A stretch of DNA of 20,224 nucleotides from UMGS1601 sp964617585 (GCA_964617585.1 CAZTXS010000026.1:1-20224), one strand, 5' to 3'. Counted from the first letter of the stretch, positions 4,458-12,576 are shown. Made by a program: numbers and translations. Notes: generated from the sequence alone by a model not told the origin.

Positions 4458-5786
4458 ATAGGAAATTTTCCGTTATCTGAAAAGTATATTGACTTTATAA
4501 ACTCAGTCAAAAATGTTTCGGCGGATTTTCTTGAGGGTACAACAGCTTCGGGAAAAACAACCGTTGGAGCGGGCATTAAGTTTATGCGAATGGTTTCGGC
4601 ATCTCCTAAGAAGTTACACATTATAGCAAGTAAGACAACTGGAGTTGCCGAAAAAAATATCATTCAGCAGGATAACGGCATACTCGATTTACATCGTAAT
4701 GCGCAGTATTTCGGTAACGGTGATAAGGATAACAAGCTTCCACACATAAAGTTTGAGGGCAAGATAATTTATGTTCTCGGCTACGATAACAAGGATAAGT
4801 GGCAGAATGTCCTTGGTTCGCAGTTTGGATGTGTATTAATTGACGAAATTAACACAGCGGACATTGCATTTGTGCGCGAAATTTCAACAAGAAATGATTA
4901 TCTTATGGCAACACTCAACCCTGATGATCCCGGTCTTCCTGTTTACAAGGAGTTTATAAACCGCAGTCGCCCATATAAAAAATATGCTAAAGACGTTCCT
5001 GAAGAAATAATGAAAGAGCTTAAAGAAGACCCTGTATCGAATTGGAGGTACTGGTTCTTTTCTTTTGCTGATAATCTCAGTCTGACACAAGAGGATATAG
5101 ACAAGAAAATAGCTGCAGCACCTAAAGGAACTAAATTGTACAAAAATAAGATTTTAGGGCTTAGAGGACGTGCTACAGGTCTTGTATTTAATTTTGAAGA
5201 TAAGAATAATATAACGCTTGAACAAGCTAAGAAGCTTAAATTTATTCGTTTCTCGGCGGCTCTTGATACGGCTTATTCTCAGTCATCACCTGACACGATA
5301 GCTTTTACTTTTGTGGGAATAACAGACGACAGAAAGTGTGTAACGCTTGACGAGAGGGTATATAACAACAGGGATTTGAAAATACCGATTTCACCTTCAG
5401 ATATTCCACCCGAATTTGTGAGATTTCTCGAAGCAAATCGTCAAGTATGGGGTTTTGCAAGAGATGTTTATATAGACAGTGCGGATCAGGCTACGATAAC
5501 AGAATGTACGAAGTATAAACGTTTAACAGGCTGTATATATAACTTTATTCCTGCATTTAAAAAGACAAAAGTAATTGATAGGATTCACTTGCAGTCGGCA
5601 TGGATGACGGCAGGTGATTTTTTAGTGCTTGAACATTGCAAACACTATATCGCAGAGCTTAATATATACAGTTGGAAAGAAGATAAGTATGAACCAGAGG
5701 ACGGTAACGACCATTGTATTAACTCGTGTCAGTACGCATGGCTACCATATAAATCGATGATAGGAAGTGTAAAGATTGAAGCTTAA
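4458..5786 (+). CDS. terL: Terminase large subunit (ATPase and nuclease), apparent ATA start
   Basis: The frame is open from 4458 and gives 442 residues. An ATG-only reading would start at 4584 and lose the Walker A motif GTTASGKTT (residues 27-35), so the gene must begin upstream. The only codon in frame at the correct distance from AAAGGAG (4443-4449) is ATA 4458, directly after an in-frame TAA. Walker B is VLIDE (Asp129, Glu130). The C-terminal RNase H-like nuclease has acidic residues in LDTAYS (Asp270), YIDSADQ (Asp340) and GNDHC (Asp418). The enzyme pumps DNA into the prohead and cuts the concatemer. It is located between small terminase and portal, as usual. Either AUA initiation is real, or an ancestral ATG has mutated and the gene is weakened. 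Confidence 0.9.
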   Translation: MGNFPLSEKYIDFINSVKNVSADFLEGTTASGKTTVGAGIKFMRMVSASPKKLHIIASKTTGVAEKNIIQQDNGILDLHRNAQYFGNGDKDNKLPHIKFEGKIIYVLGYDNKDKWQNVLGSQFGCVLIDEINTADIAFVREISTRNDYLMATLNPDDPGLPVYKEFINRSRPYKKYAKDVPEEIMKELKEDPVSNWRYWFFSFADNLSLTQEDIDKKIAAAPKGTKLYKNKILGLRGRATGLVFNFEDKNNITLEQAKKLKFIRFSAALDTAYSQSSPDTIAFTFVGITDDRKCVTLDERVYNNRDLKIPISPSDIPPEFVRFLEANRQVWGFARDVYIDSADQATITECTKYKRLTGCIYNFIPAFKKTKVIDRIHLQSAWMTAGDFLVLEHCKHYIAELNIYSWKEDKYEPEDGNDHCINSCQYAWLPYKSMIGSVKIEA

Positions 5787-5808
5787 TATAGGAAGTAAGG
5801 TGAGAAAA

Positions 5809-7251
5809 ATGATACTTAATTGGCTTAATGTTATCCCAGCGAGCGAACAGAGCATAACGCTCATGGAAAGCACAGCGTTTAACACAGAAGTATTGCGTGC
5901 CAGGGTGTGGTACAGAGGTAATGCGGACGAGATTATACAGTTTTTTAAACAGCTTAACACTTACGGAGATAGGACAGGATTCTGGGAAAGTGTTCCTCAA
6001 CATCAAAAAGATAAAATACGCAAAATACACAGCGGACTACCAGCTATTATAGTTGATACGCTCGCATATATTGTTAAGTCCGACCTTGATATAATAGATA
6101 TTAAGCGGTCAGATTGGGAGGACATTGCAGAGCAAATAAATTTTGAAAATCTTGTAGGCAAATCAATTGTAGACACGCTTGTTGATGGTGACGGTGCTTT
6201 TAAGATTTCAGTTGATACTGAATTATCATCTTACCCTATAGTTGAATTTGCAGGGGCTGATAGGGTTGAATATGAGCAGTCAAGAGGTATTATAACCGCT
6301 GTTATCTTCAAAACGCTTTACACAGTAAAAAGTAGCAGATATGTTTTATATGAGCGTTATGGAAAGGGCTTTATTGAAAGTAAACTGTATAATGATAACG
6401 GGAAAGAAGTTCCGCTGAACACCGTTAAACAGCTTGAGGGTATAAAACCGCTTGTTGAGTTTAAGGGCGATTATATAATGGCTGTACCGCTTAAATTCTA
6501 CGCCTCAAAGAAATTTGCGGGCAGAGGCAAGTCAATATTTGACGGCGGCAAGTCGGATTGTTTTGATGCACTTGACGAGGTTGTATCTCAGTGGTGGGAT
6601 GCTTTGAGATTGGGCAGAGTAAAGCAGTATATTCCGAAGAGTATGATTCCTGTAGACCCTGAAAACGGTTCGGTCAGTCCTGCTGACTATTTCGGTAACA
6701 GTTATATTGAAACAGATGCACCAATACAGGAAACAGTTGCACCTAAAATAGAGGTTGTCCAGCCTGATATAAAATACGAGGCATTCTTGAGTTCATATAC
6801 AAATGCAATGCTAATGTGTCTGCAAGGGCTTGTATCTCCGGCAACGCTGGGTATAGATGTTGGAAAGATGTCAAGTGCAGATGCACAACGAGAAAAGAAA
6901 GACGTTACTGGTAACACAAGAAACACGATTACCTCAGCACTCGAAAAGGCATTGCCAAAGCTTATTGAAGCTGTCATGTATACATACGATAACATGAGGG
7001 ATAAAGTTCCTGAGGATTGCGGAGATATAACCGTATCCTTTGGAGAGTACGGAGCACCTGACTTTGACAGTAGGGTTGAAACAGTTGGAAAGGCTTCAAG
7101 CTATGGAATTATGTCGGTAGAAACTCAGGTTGACGAGCTTTGGGGCAGTTCAAAAGATGATAAGTGGAAAGCCGAAGAGGTTAATCGCATCAAATCTGAA
7201 AAAGGACTTGTTCCGGGAGATGATACCGCTGTAGGTGATGAGCTTGCTTAA
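5809..7251 (+). CDS. Portal protein (SPP1 gp6-like)
   Basis: From ATG 5809 the product is 480 residues, normal for the SPP1-type portal family. The frame is open to TTG 5776, but AAGGTGAG just before ATG 5809 makes that the better start. Family-like blocks are the N-terminal ILNWLNVIP, the central DGDGAFKISVD and GRGKSIFDGGKSDCFDALDEVVSQWWDALRLG, and the C-terminal SSADAQREKKDVTGNTRNTI. Portals form the 12-subunit ring at one head vertex through which terminase pumps DNA and to which the tail attaches. The stop overlaps the next gene by about 17 bases, and the terminase frame ends shortly before it. Confidence in the role is high because of sequence character, size and position. Confidence 0.88.
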   Translation: MILNWLNVIPASEQSITLMESTAFNTEVLRARVWYRGNADEIIQFFKQLNTYGDRTGFWESVPQHQKDKIRKIHSGLPAIIVDTLAYIVKSDLDIIDIKRSDWEDIAEQINFENLVGKSIVDTLVDGDGAFKISVDTELSSYPIVEFAGADRVEYEQSRGIITAVIFKTLYTVKSSRYVLYERYGKGFIESKLYNDNGKEVPLNTVKQLEGIKPLVEFKGDYIMAVPLKFYASKKFAGRGKSIFDGGKSDCFDALDEVVSQWWDALRLGRVKQYIPKSMIPVDPENGSVSPADYFGNSYIETDAPIQETVAPKIEVVQPDIKYEAFLSSYTNAMLMCLQGLVSPATLGIDVGKMSSADAQREKKDVTGNTRNTITSALEKALPKLIEAVMYTYDNMRDKVPEDCGDITVSFGEYGAPDFDSRVETVGKASSYGIMSVETQVDELWGSSKDDKWKAEEVNRIKSEKGLVPGDDTAVGDELA

Positions 7252-9013
7252 TTTCAAAGATATTGCAAAGATATTTGAAGAATTAGAGCTAAATCTTATA
7301 GCCTCTCTCAAACGCAATCTATCAAGACATAAAGATTGGGAAAAAGAGGAAAACTTTAGCTGGTCTGCCTGGCAAGCCGAGAAGCTTCAGAATATAGAAA
7401 AGTTCAGGCGTGAAAATCAAAGCATTTTGGGGGAATACAAAGATGTTATAGACAAAGAAACTCGCACACTTATGGAAGGACAGTTTAAAGAGGGTGAGGA
7501 GCTTATCAACAGTCAGCTTGCGGAGCTAAGAGAGAATATGCCTGATACAACTGAAAGCAATTTAGTAAAATCAGACAACTTTTTTGGTGTTAATCAAAAA
7601 AAGATGGACACTCTTATAAGCGATATTACTCAGCTCGAAAAGAATGTTTCTTCTGCTGCTCTGAGAATGACTGATGATATTTATCGTCAGACTTTGAATA
7701 AAGTGCAGTTGTCAATAGGAACAGGCTCAGAAACGCTCTCAAATGCAATAGACAGTGCTGTAAAGGACTTTCTTGATAAGGGCATAAACTGTATTGAATA
7801 CAAAGACGGACGGCGTGTGAACATTGTTGACTATGTCAGAATGGCATTAAGGACTACCTCAACAAGAGCGCAATTGCAGGGTGAAGCAAAACGCCGTAGA
7901 GAGTTAGGCTATGATACAGTTGTTGTAAGCCAATACGGAATGTGTTCCGAAACTTGCTTACCGTGGCAGGGCAGAGTTTATATTGATGATGTATTTACTG
8001 TGTGGAGCGGCGAGATAAGCGGAGATAAAGGAAAATCAAATTACTGTGGTAAGTGGTTTAAGCTTTTATCGGTTGCTATAAAAGGCGGCTTGTTTCACCC
8101 TAATTGTAGGCACTCGATAGACACTTGGATTGATGGCGTTAGCACTTTGCCAAAACCATTGGATATAAACAAGGTCAGAGAAAAGGCAAAGCTTGAAGCA
8201 AAACAGCGCAGGCTTGAGAATAACGTTAGAAAGGCAAAACGAAAGGTTTTAGGATTTTCCGACCCTCGCAATATTAAGCAGGCTAAAGCTGACCTCAGAG
8301 AAGCGCAAAAAGAATTGAGAGAGTTTGTAAGTGAACATTCTGACATTCTTAAAAGAGATTATAGCAAGGAAAAGGTTTATGAAAACGAAGTGAGAAATAA
8401 CTACCCAAATGCAGTAGAAAATTCTGCTGTTCGTAACACAAGAACTCGATTAGAATACAACCCTAAATCGGACTTTAAAATCAGCATTGAGAATTATGAT
8501 AATAAAATAAATGATGGCTTATCAAAAGCTTGTCATGAAGTGGCAGAATTAGGCGGAAAAGACGGATTAGAACATCTTTGCCTTGTTGATTTGGATACAG
8601 GAGATACAATTTACAGGGAAACAGGAAAAGAAAATGAGGTAGGCGGTTCTGACTTCTGGTCATTTATAAGGAATAATTCTTACAAAAATATATCATTTGT
8701 ACATAATCATAATACAGACGGATTCTTTTCCGAAGCAGATATGAGAACACTGTTATCCACAGATTGCATAAAAGACTTTTCTGCTGTCAGAATTGATGGA
8801 GTGATATATTATACACAAAAAAAGCAGGATAAAAAGCTTATGGATTTTTACCTTGACAGAGTTTATGAAAATGAACTAAAAGAATTGACAGCATTAGTTA
8901 GGAGTGGTAAAATATCAATAGCAGAACGAGTTATAAAAAGAGAAGAAATAATTGTTGAAAACTTATTAAAAGATTATACGAAAGGTTTGATAGAATTTGA
9001 TGGGAGAAAATAA
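7235..9013 (+). CDS. Minor capsid / head morphogenesis protein with C-terminal JAB/MPN metallopeptidase-like domain
   Basis: This is a 592-residue protein. The start could be GTG 7235, ATG 7238 or TTG 7244; AGGTGATG just before 7244 makes the last plausible. Residues 1-310 look like phage minor capsid protein 2, with the conserved block YGMCSETCLPWQGRVY, a YCGKW and FHPNCRHS. These proteins enter the head beside the portal. Residues about 315-375 are a charged coiled coil. Residues about 420-530 are an extra domain with HNHNTDGFFSEAD: His490, His492, Ser499 and Asp502 fit the JAMM H-x-H...S-x2-D signature, with Glu446 as possible general base. The usual Pro after HNH is replaced by Asn and the spacing is one residue short. 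C-terminal effector domains on this family are known. Cleavage activity is inferred. Confidence 0.82.
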   Translation: MMSLLNFKDIAKIFEELELNLIASLKRNLSRHKDWEKEENFSWSAWQAEKLQNIEKFRRENQSILGEYKDVIDKETRTLMEGQFKEGEELINSQLAELRENMPDTTESNLVKSDNFFGVNQKKMDTLISDITQLEKNVSSAALRMTDDIYRQTLNKVQLSIGTGSETLSNAIDSAVKDFLDKGINCIEYKDGRRVNIVDYVRMALRTTSTRAQLQGEAKRRRELGYDTVVVSQYGMCSETCLPWQGRVYIDDVFTVWSGEISGDKGKSNYCGKWFKLLSVAIKGGLFHPNCRHSIDTWIDGVSTLPKPLDINKVREKAKLEAKQRRLENNVRKAKRKVLGFSDPRNIKQAKADLREAQKELREFVSEHSDILKRDYSKEKVYENEVRNNYPNAVENSAVRNTRTRLEYNPKSDFKISIENYDNKINDGLSKACHEVAELGGKDGLEHLCLVDLDTGDTIYRETGKENEVGGSDFWSFIRNNSYKNISFVHNHNTDGFFSEADMRTLLSTDCIKDFSAVRIDGVIYYTQKKQDKKLMDFYLDRVYENELKELTALVRSGKISIAERVIKREEIIVENLLKDYTKGLIEFDGRK

Positions 9014-9176
9014 TTTTGATGATTGGGCAACTCCAACATTAAAAGAGGCACCGTTTTATTTTGATGGTATTACTCCAGAGCAGTATGAAACCGAAAATGA
9101 ATATCTATGGAAAAACATGGACAAATTAAAAAACGGAACATATAAGCCTTTGTGGAAGCAGAAAAACAATCAATAA
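9000..9176 (+). CDS. Small acidic protein overlapping the minor capsid gene, possible partner or immunity protein
   Basis: This 58-residue frame opens at ATG 9000, inside the last codons of the minor capsid gene (14-base overlap), and ends at TAA 9174-9176. It begins MGENNFDDWATPTLKEAPFY and is rich in Asp, Glu, Tyr and Trp in its first two thirds, with a basic tail. The ribosome binding site is weak and distant (AAAGG about 15 bases upstream), so translation is probably coupled to the gene before it. A terminator follows at 9197. A small acidic product stop-start-linked to a protein ending in a putative toxin-type domain is the usual place for an immunity or inhibitor protein. That role is inference only, and no family is recognised. 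Confidence 0.6.
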   Translation: MGENNFDDWATPTLKEAPFYFDGITPEQYETENEYLWKNMDKLKNGTYKPLWKQKNNQ

Positions 9177-9196
9177 ATAAAACCTAATATGACTTT

Positions 9197-9224
9197 AAGC
9201 ACTTAGTTTCGGCTAGGTGCTTTT
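9197..9224 (+). terminator. Intrinsic terminator between the minor capsid unit and the scaffold genes
   Basis: AAGCACTTAG (9197-9206) pairs with CTAGGTGCTT (9213-9222) around loop TTTCGG, ten pairs with one wobble specific to the plus strand, and runs into T at 9221-9224. No obvious new promoter lies before the scaffold gene, so it probably attenuates or is read through in late transcription. Confidence 0.65.
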
Positions 9225-9253
9225 ATTATGCCTAAAAATAAGGAGGTGAGCTT

Positions 9254-9340
9254 ATGCCGGTATCTGTACAAATAGCGCTGATTATCTGCGTAGCTGTGGT
9301 TAGTATTTTCGGGATAATAACCTTTGGCGGACGCAAGTAA
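9254..9340 (+). CDS. 28-residue single-helix membrane micro-protein
   Basis: ATG 9254 follows a perfect AAGGAGGTGAG by four bases, one of the best ribosome binding sites in the window. The product starts MPVSVQIALIICVAVVSIFG, with hydrophobic residues 5-23 long enough for one membrane span, and ends in Gly-Gly-Arg-Lys, a positive cytoplasmic anchor. It lies between a terminator and the scaffold gene. Similar tiny membrane peptides occur among structural genes of Firmicutes phages. Its function is unknown to me. A holin-like or membrane-anchoring role is possible but unsupported beyond hydrophobicity. Confidence 0.62.
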   Translation: MPVSVQIALIICVAVVSIFGIITFGGRK

Positions 9341-9371
9341 TTATAAAATTTTAAGAAAGGAATGAAAAACG

Positions 9372-9959
9372 ATGCCAGAAGAAAAAAAGAAAAAGCCCGA
9401 AGATGAAAAGGAGAAAAAGCCAGATACTTTCGAGCAGGAGAGATCTGAAGAGAAAAAGGAAGAAAAAACTGAAACCTCTGAGGATAAAAAGTCCGAAGAG
9501 GAAGCAACGGACGAAAGCCAAGCTGACGAAAACGGCGAGGGTGCAACAAAGGACGAGGAAAAATCCGAAGATGATACGAAAGAAAAGTCCGACAATAAAT
9601 CTGAGGAAGAAAGCAAAGTCCCCGAAACTCCTGAGCTATCCGAAGCTGACCAGCTAAAAGCTGAAAACCTCACGCTGAAAACACAGCTTGAAGCAATGAA
9701 AATCGGATTTACACCTGACTGTATGGAGGATGCCGTCACACTGGCGGAGGCTATTGTCAAACAAGACGGTGTTGAAATTCAAGAGGCATTACAGTCGGTT
9801 GCAAAAAAATATCCTGACTGGAAGTCTGACGGCAAAGAAAAAGACAGCAAGTCAAAGGGCGGATTTAAAATCGGAGCAGATAGCCAAGATAATAAAAATG
9901 CGTCTGATGACAGATTAAACCAAGCGTTTGGAATCAAAAAAAAGAAAGGAGATAAATAA
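9372..9959 (+). CDS. Capsid scaffolding protein (DUF4355-like)
   Basis: This 195-residue protein starts at ATG 9372 behind AGAAAGGAATG. Residues 1-95 are almost entirely Lys, Glu, Asp and Ser, low-complexity and probably disordered. About residues 93-113 (LSEADQLKAENLTLKTQLEAM) form a coiled coil, and the C-terminus, rich in Lys and Gly, ends with a basic tail (FGIKKKKGDK). This charged helical make-up directly in front of the major capsid gene is the hallmark of phage scaffolds, which drive capsid assembly and then leave the prohead. The basic end probably contacts the coat protein. The biased codons leave long open frames in other phases here, but those lack ribosome binding sites and are not genes. 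Confidence 0.82.
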   Translation: MPEEKKKKPEDEKEKKPDTFEQERSEEKKEEKTETSEDKKSEEEATDESQADENGEGATKDEEKSEDDTKEKSDNKSEEESKVPETPELSEADQLKAENLTLKTQLEAMKIGFTPDCMEDAVTLAEAIVKQDGVEIQEALQSVAKKYPDWKSDGKEKDSKSKGGFKIGADSQDNKNASDDRLNQAFGIKKKKGDK

Positions 9960-9961
9960 TC

Positions 9962-10876
9962 ATGCCAAATGTAATTAATTATGCTGAAATTTACTCGAAT
10001 CAGTTAAGAGATCTTTACGGACAGGATTCTGTGTCTGACGCTCTCTATCACTCTAACACAGACATAAACATAACGGGAGGAAAAACAATAAAAATCCCTA
10101 CGTTAAGCGTATCGGGATATAAGGATCACACAAGAGCTTCATTGGGATTCTCACAGGGTAGTTATACAAACGACTACGAAACTAAGACCCTCGATCACGA
10201 TCGTTCTATTGAATTTGTCGTTGACCCAATGGATTTTGACGAAACAGATACAGTTGTATCTTTGGCAAACATTCAGAAGCGCTTTGAGAAAACTCAGGCT
10301 ATCCCCGAAAGGGATTCTTACACATTTTCTAAGATATATTCCGAGGCTGTAAGAGTTGGTGCAGTAGTCAAAACAGACGAACTGACAGTTAAAAATATTT
10401 TAGAGGATTTTGACAACAACATTGAAATTCTTGAAGATAAGGGAATACCGCTCGACAGACTTATTCTGTTCTGCACCCCAACATACAAAAAGCTTTTGAA
10501 AAATGCCGAAGGAATACAGAGAACCCTTGATATTAAGCAGGGCGGCGGTATTGACAGACGAGTACACTCGGTTGACGACATTGGTAACATTGTGACTGTT
10601 CCCACTGCTCGATTTAAGACAGCGTATAACTTTACGGATGGTTGTGTTCCGGCAACTACAGCTAAGCAGATTAACTATATCCTTATTGACCCGGAATGTC
10701 AGGTGTCGAGGGATAAATACTCATATATACATCTGTTTGCACCTGGTTCGGACAGCCGCACATCTGATAATTATTTGTACCAAAACCGTAAATATAACGG
10801 TACATTTGCCATTGATGAGCTTATGGTTGATGGTTGTATTATCAACGTTGAGGCAGATAAGGAGAGTGACGCATAA
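9962..10876 (+). CDS. Major capsid protein
   Basis: This 304-residue protein is preceded by AAAGGAG and lies two bases behind the scaffold stop. It begins with NVINYAEIYSNQLRDLYGQDSVSDAL, typical of coat proteins of Clostridia siphophages, followed by a region (about 35-75: GGKTIKIPTLSVSGYKDH...GS) that fits the N-arm and E-loop of an HK97-type fold. The tail end has IDELMVDGCIINVEAD, consistent with the family's final beta strand. It forms the icosahedral shell. No separate maturation protease is found between portal and capsid, and no N-terminal delta domain is apparent, so the scaffold is probably supplied only by the preceding gene. Position and composition make the identification strong, although no catalytic motif exists to confirm it. 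Confidence 0.85.
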   Translation: MPNVINYAEIYSNQLRDLYGQDSVSDALYHSNTDINITGGKTIKIPTLSVSGYKDHTRASLGFSQGSYTNDYETKTLDHDRSIEFVVDPMDFDETDTVVSLANIQKRFEKTQAIPERDSYTFSKIYSEAVRVGAVVKTDELTVKNILEDFDNNIEILEDKGIPLDRLILFCTPTYKKLLKNAEGIQRTLDIKQGGGIDRRVHSVDDIGNIVTVPTARFKTAYNFTDGCVPATTAKQINYILIDPECQVSRDKYSYIHLFAPGSDSRTSDNYLYQNRKYNGTFAIDELMVDGCIINVEADKESDA

Positions 10877-11085
10877 TGAAAGCAGTTAAGAACAACAAAG
10901 AATATACGGTTGACAATGACACAAAGAAAACGTATTTAGCTCAGGGCTACAATATTTGTGATGATAACGGCAAGGTTGTTGAGTATGCCCCGACTGCAAC
11001 TGTAATGCGTACCGAGTACGATAAATTATTAAAAGAAAATAATAAACTAAAAGCAGAAAACAAAAAGCTTAAAACGTCAAAATAA
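10876..11085 (+). CDS. Small coiled-coil protein after the capsid gene, unknown role
   Basis: This 69-residue protein has its ATG overlapping the capsid stop (TAATG, 10874-10878), and AAGGAG lies within the end of the capsid gene, so translation is coupled. Residues 1-40 form a small domain (KNNKEYTVDNDTKKTYLAQGY) like those in several phage proteins placed just after the capsid. Residues about 48-66 are a heptad-rich coiled coil (YDKLLKENNKLKAENKKLK). A head decoration, head fibre or assembly factor would fit, but no family can be named with confidence. Confidence 0.68.
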   Translation: MKAVKNNKEYTVDNDTKKTYLAQGYNICDDNGKVVEYAPTATVMRTEYDKLLKENNKLKAENKKLKTSK

Positions 11086-11098
11086 GGGGTGAGGACTG

Positions 11099-11470
11099 AT
11101 GTACCTTACCCCGGAGGATTTTGAAAAAATCTGTCCTGACAGCGATATTACCGAAGAACAGTTTGAAAGCTTAGAGAGCCGAGCTGAAATCGACATAGAT
11201 TGTCTTACATTTAACAGGATTACAGCAAAGGGCTTTGATGCTCTCACAGACTTTCAGAAATCACGTATTAAGAGTGCTGTTGCCATGCAGATTGAGTTTA
11301 TAAGTGATAATCAGGAGCTGTTGGATAGTCCGCTGAGCAGTTACAGTATTTCAGGCGTTTCAATGTCGTTTGATAAATCAAAGATTGCGACTATAGATAA
11401 TGTTACAACGACCTATCAAGTCTATAATACCCTTATACAAACGGGTCTTTGCTATAGGGGATTAAGTTAG
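11099..11470 (+). CDS. Head-tail connector protein (adaptor, gp15/gp6-like)
   Basis: This 123-residue protein starts at ATG 11099 behind AAGGGGTGAG. It begins MYLTPEDFEKICPDSDITEEQFESLESRAEIDIDCLTF, the acidic helical start seen in phage DNA-packaging or connector proteins of the SPP1 gp15 and HK97 gp6 type. The middle (DFQKSRIKSAVAMQIEFI) is helical and the C-terminus has short strands. It would form the ring under the portal. It is first in a row of four small genes that make the neck in this phage group, tightly spaced at 12 bases or fewer. Assigned from size, order and sequence character. Confidence 0.75.
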   Translation: MYLTPEDFEKICPDSDITEEQFESLESRAEIDIDCLTFNRITAKGFDALTDFQKSRIKSAVAMQIEFISDNQELLDSPLSSYSISGVSMSFDKSKIATIDNVTTTYQVYNTLIQTGLCYRGLS

Positions 11471-11481
11471 GAGGAAGGATT

Positions 11482-11814
11482 ATGAAATATCCAAAACTTG
11501 TACCTGATAGGGTATGCACAACCGATTGTATTGTCTATCGCACCGACGGTATTAATCGTGACGGCTCGAAAAAATGCACGATTGTTTTCGAGGGAAAATG
11601 CTTTTATTCCGAAAAATCAAAGCAAAAGCTTAACGCTGATAAGCAGCTTATAACTCTATCCGGCACAGCCTTGTTTAACGGTGATATAGCTCCCGACAGC
11701 CCCATTATTGATGGATATGTAGATATAAGCGGCTGTGAATACAAAATTTACGGTTCGGAAAAAGCTAAAAATCCGAATGGAACGGTGAATTATACAAAAC
11801 TGGAGCTGATATAA
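11482..11814 (+). CDS. Head closure / stopper protein (minor capsid family)
   Basis: This 110-residue protein starts at ATG 11482 behind AGGAGGAAGG. It is beta-rich with KKCTIVFEGKCFYSEKSKQKL, then IDGYVDISGCEYKIYGSEKAKNPNGTVNYTKLELI, resembling small phage minor capsid proteins that plug the neck after packaging, equivalent to SPP1 gp16. The stop overlaps the next ATG by one base (TAATG). The four Cys residues are not arranged as an obvious metal site. Assignment depends mostly on order and family resemblance. Confidence 0.72.
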   Translation: MKYPKLVPDRVCTTDCIVYRTDGINRDGSKKCTIVFEGKCFYSEKSKQKLNADKQLITLSGTALFNGDIAPDSPIIDGYVDISGCEYKIYGSEKAKNPNGTVNYTKLELI

Positions 11815-12176
11815 TGGGTATCAAAATAACTCTTGATATGCAGGCTATTAACAGGCTAGAAGAGGAAGCTAAGAAATCAGCGGAGATGACCATGGAACAG
11901 CTTAGAAAGGACATCAAAGACGAGCAAACAATGCCGTTTGATACAGGAGATATGCAGAATAATCAGACATTTGTTACTGCCGAAGATGATTGTGTAAGAC
12001 TTGTTACAGGGTCACCGCAGGCACGGCGGCTGTACTATCACCCCGAATACAACTTCCAGCAAGGCAAAAATGCGAATGCTGGCGGCGAGTGGCTTGAACC
12101 ATATATAAGCGGTGATAAAAAGTATTTTGCCAGAGACACATTTGTTCAAATTTACAAGAAAAGGGCTGGTGTATGA
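11814..12176 (+). CDS. Minor capsid protein 2-type neck protein (tail completion)
   Basis: This is a 120-residue protein. The signature is the middle and C-terminal part, MPFDTGDMQNNQTFV and RLYYHPEYNFQ followed by NANAGGEWLEPYISGDKKYFARDTFVQIYKK, which closely matches the Minor_capsid_2 family of Firmicutes phages. The N-terminal 45 residues are helical and charged. The protein belongs to the neck or tail-completion group, like lambda gpZ and SPP1 gp16.1 by position. It is translationally coupled on both sides, sharing one base with the upstream stop and four with the next gene. Confidence 0.82.
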   Translation: MGIKITLDMQAINRLEEEAKKSAEMTMEQLRKDIKDEQTMPFDTGDMQNNQTFVTAEDDCVRLVTGSPQARRLYYHPEYNFQQGKNANAGGEWLEPYISGDKKYFARDTFVQIYKKRAGV

Positions 12177-12574
12177 TGACCTTGCTTAATATTGCAGATA
12201 TGCTTGCAGATGTAATCAAAATCGAGGACGTTTTTGCAGGCAACATAGACGGCAATAAAAATAAGTGTATTGGGGTTTACAATGCCAAAAACAGTAGTCA
12301 GCATAAAATCTGCATAGGCGGCAAAGCAAACACAAAAACAAAAGAAAAGCACATATCGGTGTTAGTCCACTGGACGGACAATCCGAGCGAGTGCGAACGA
12401 CAAGCTCAAAACGTACTAAATGCACTGGAAAACATAAGACAGTATAATATTGACGAATATAACGTCAACTGGATTAGATGTAATAACCCTGTATCAGTTG
12501 ATAAAGACGAACGGGGAATATGCGAGTATGTAATTGAGGTGACAATTTATTATCAATATAAGGAGGAAGAATAG
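12173..12574 (+). CDS. Minor capsid protein / tail terminator
   Basis: This 133-residue protein starts at ATG 12173 (ATG 12176 is also possible), overlapping the preceding stop. The sequence, with KICIGGKANTKTKEKHISVLVHWTDNPSECERQAQNVLNAL followed by alternating strands ending YVIEVTIYYQY, matches the phage minor capsid family that occupies the tail-terminator position (lambda gpU and SPP1 gp17 equivalents). It caps the growing tail tube and joins it to the head. It is placed directly before the tail tube gene, as expected. Confidence 0.77.
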   Translation: MMTLLNIADMLADVIKIEDVFAGNIDGNKNKCIGVYNAKNSSQHKICIGGKANTKTKEKHISVLVHWTDNPSECERQAQNVLNALENIRQYNIDEYNVNWIRCNNPVSVDKDERGICEYVIEVTIYYQYKEEE

Positions 12575-12576
12575 TT

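Noticed and set aside
9341..9760. Long open frames on both strands across the scaffold gene (e.g. 139 codons minus strand, 84 codons plus strand)
   Set aside because: The GAA/AAA-rich codons of the scaffold remove stops from other phases. The alternate products are low-complexity Ser/Phe or Lys/Arg and lack ribosome sites.
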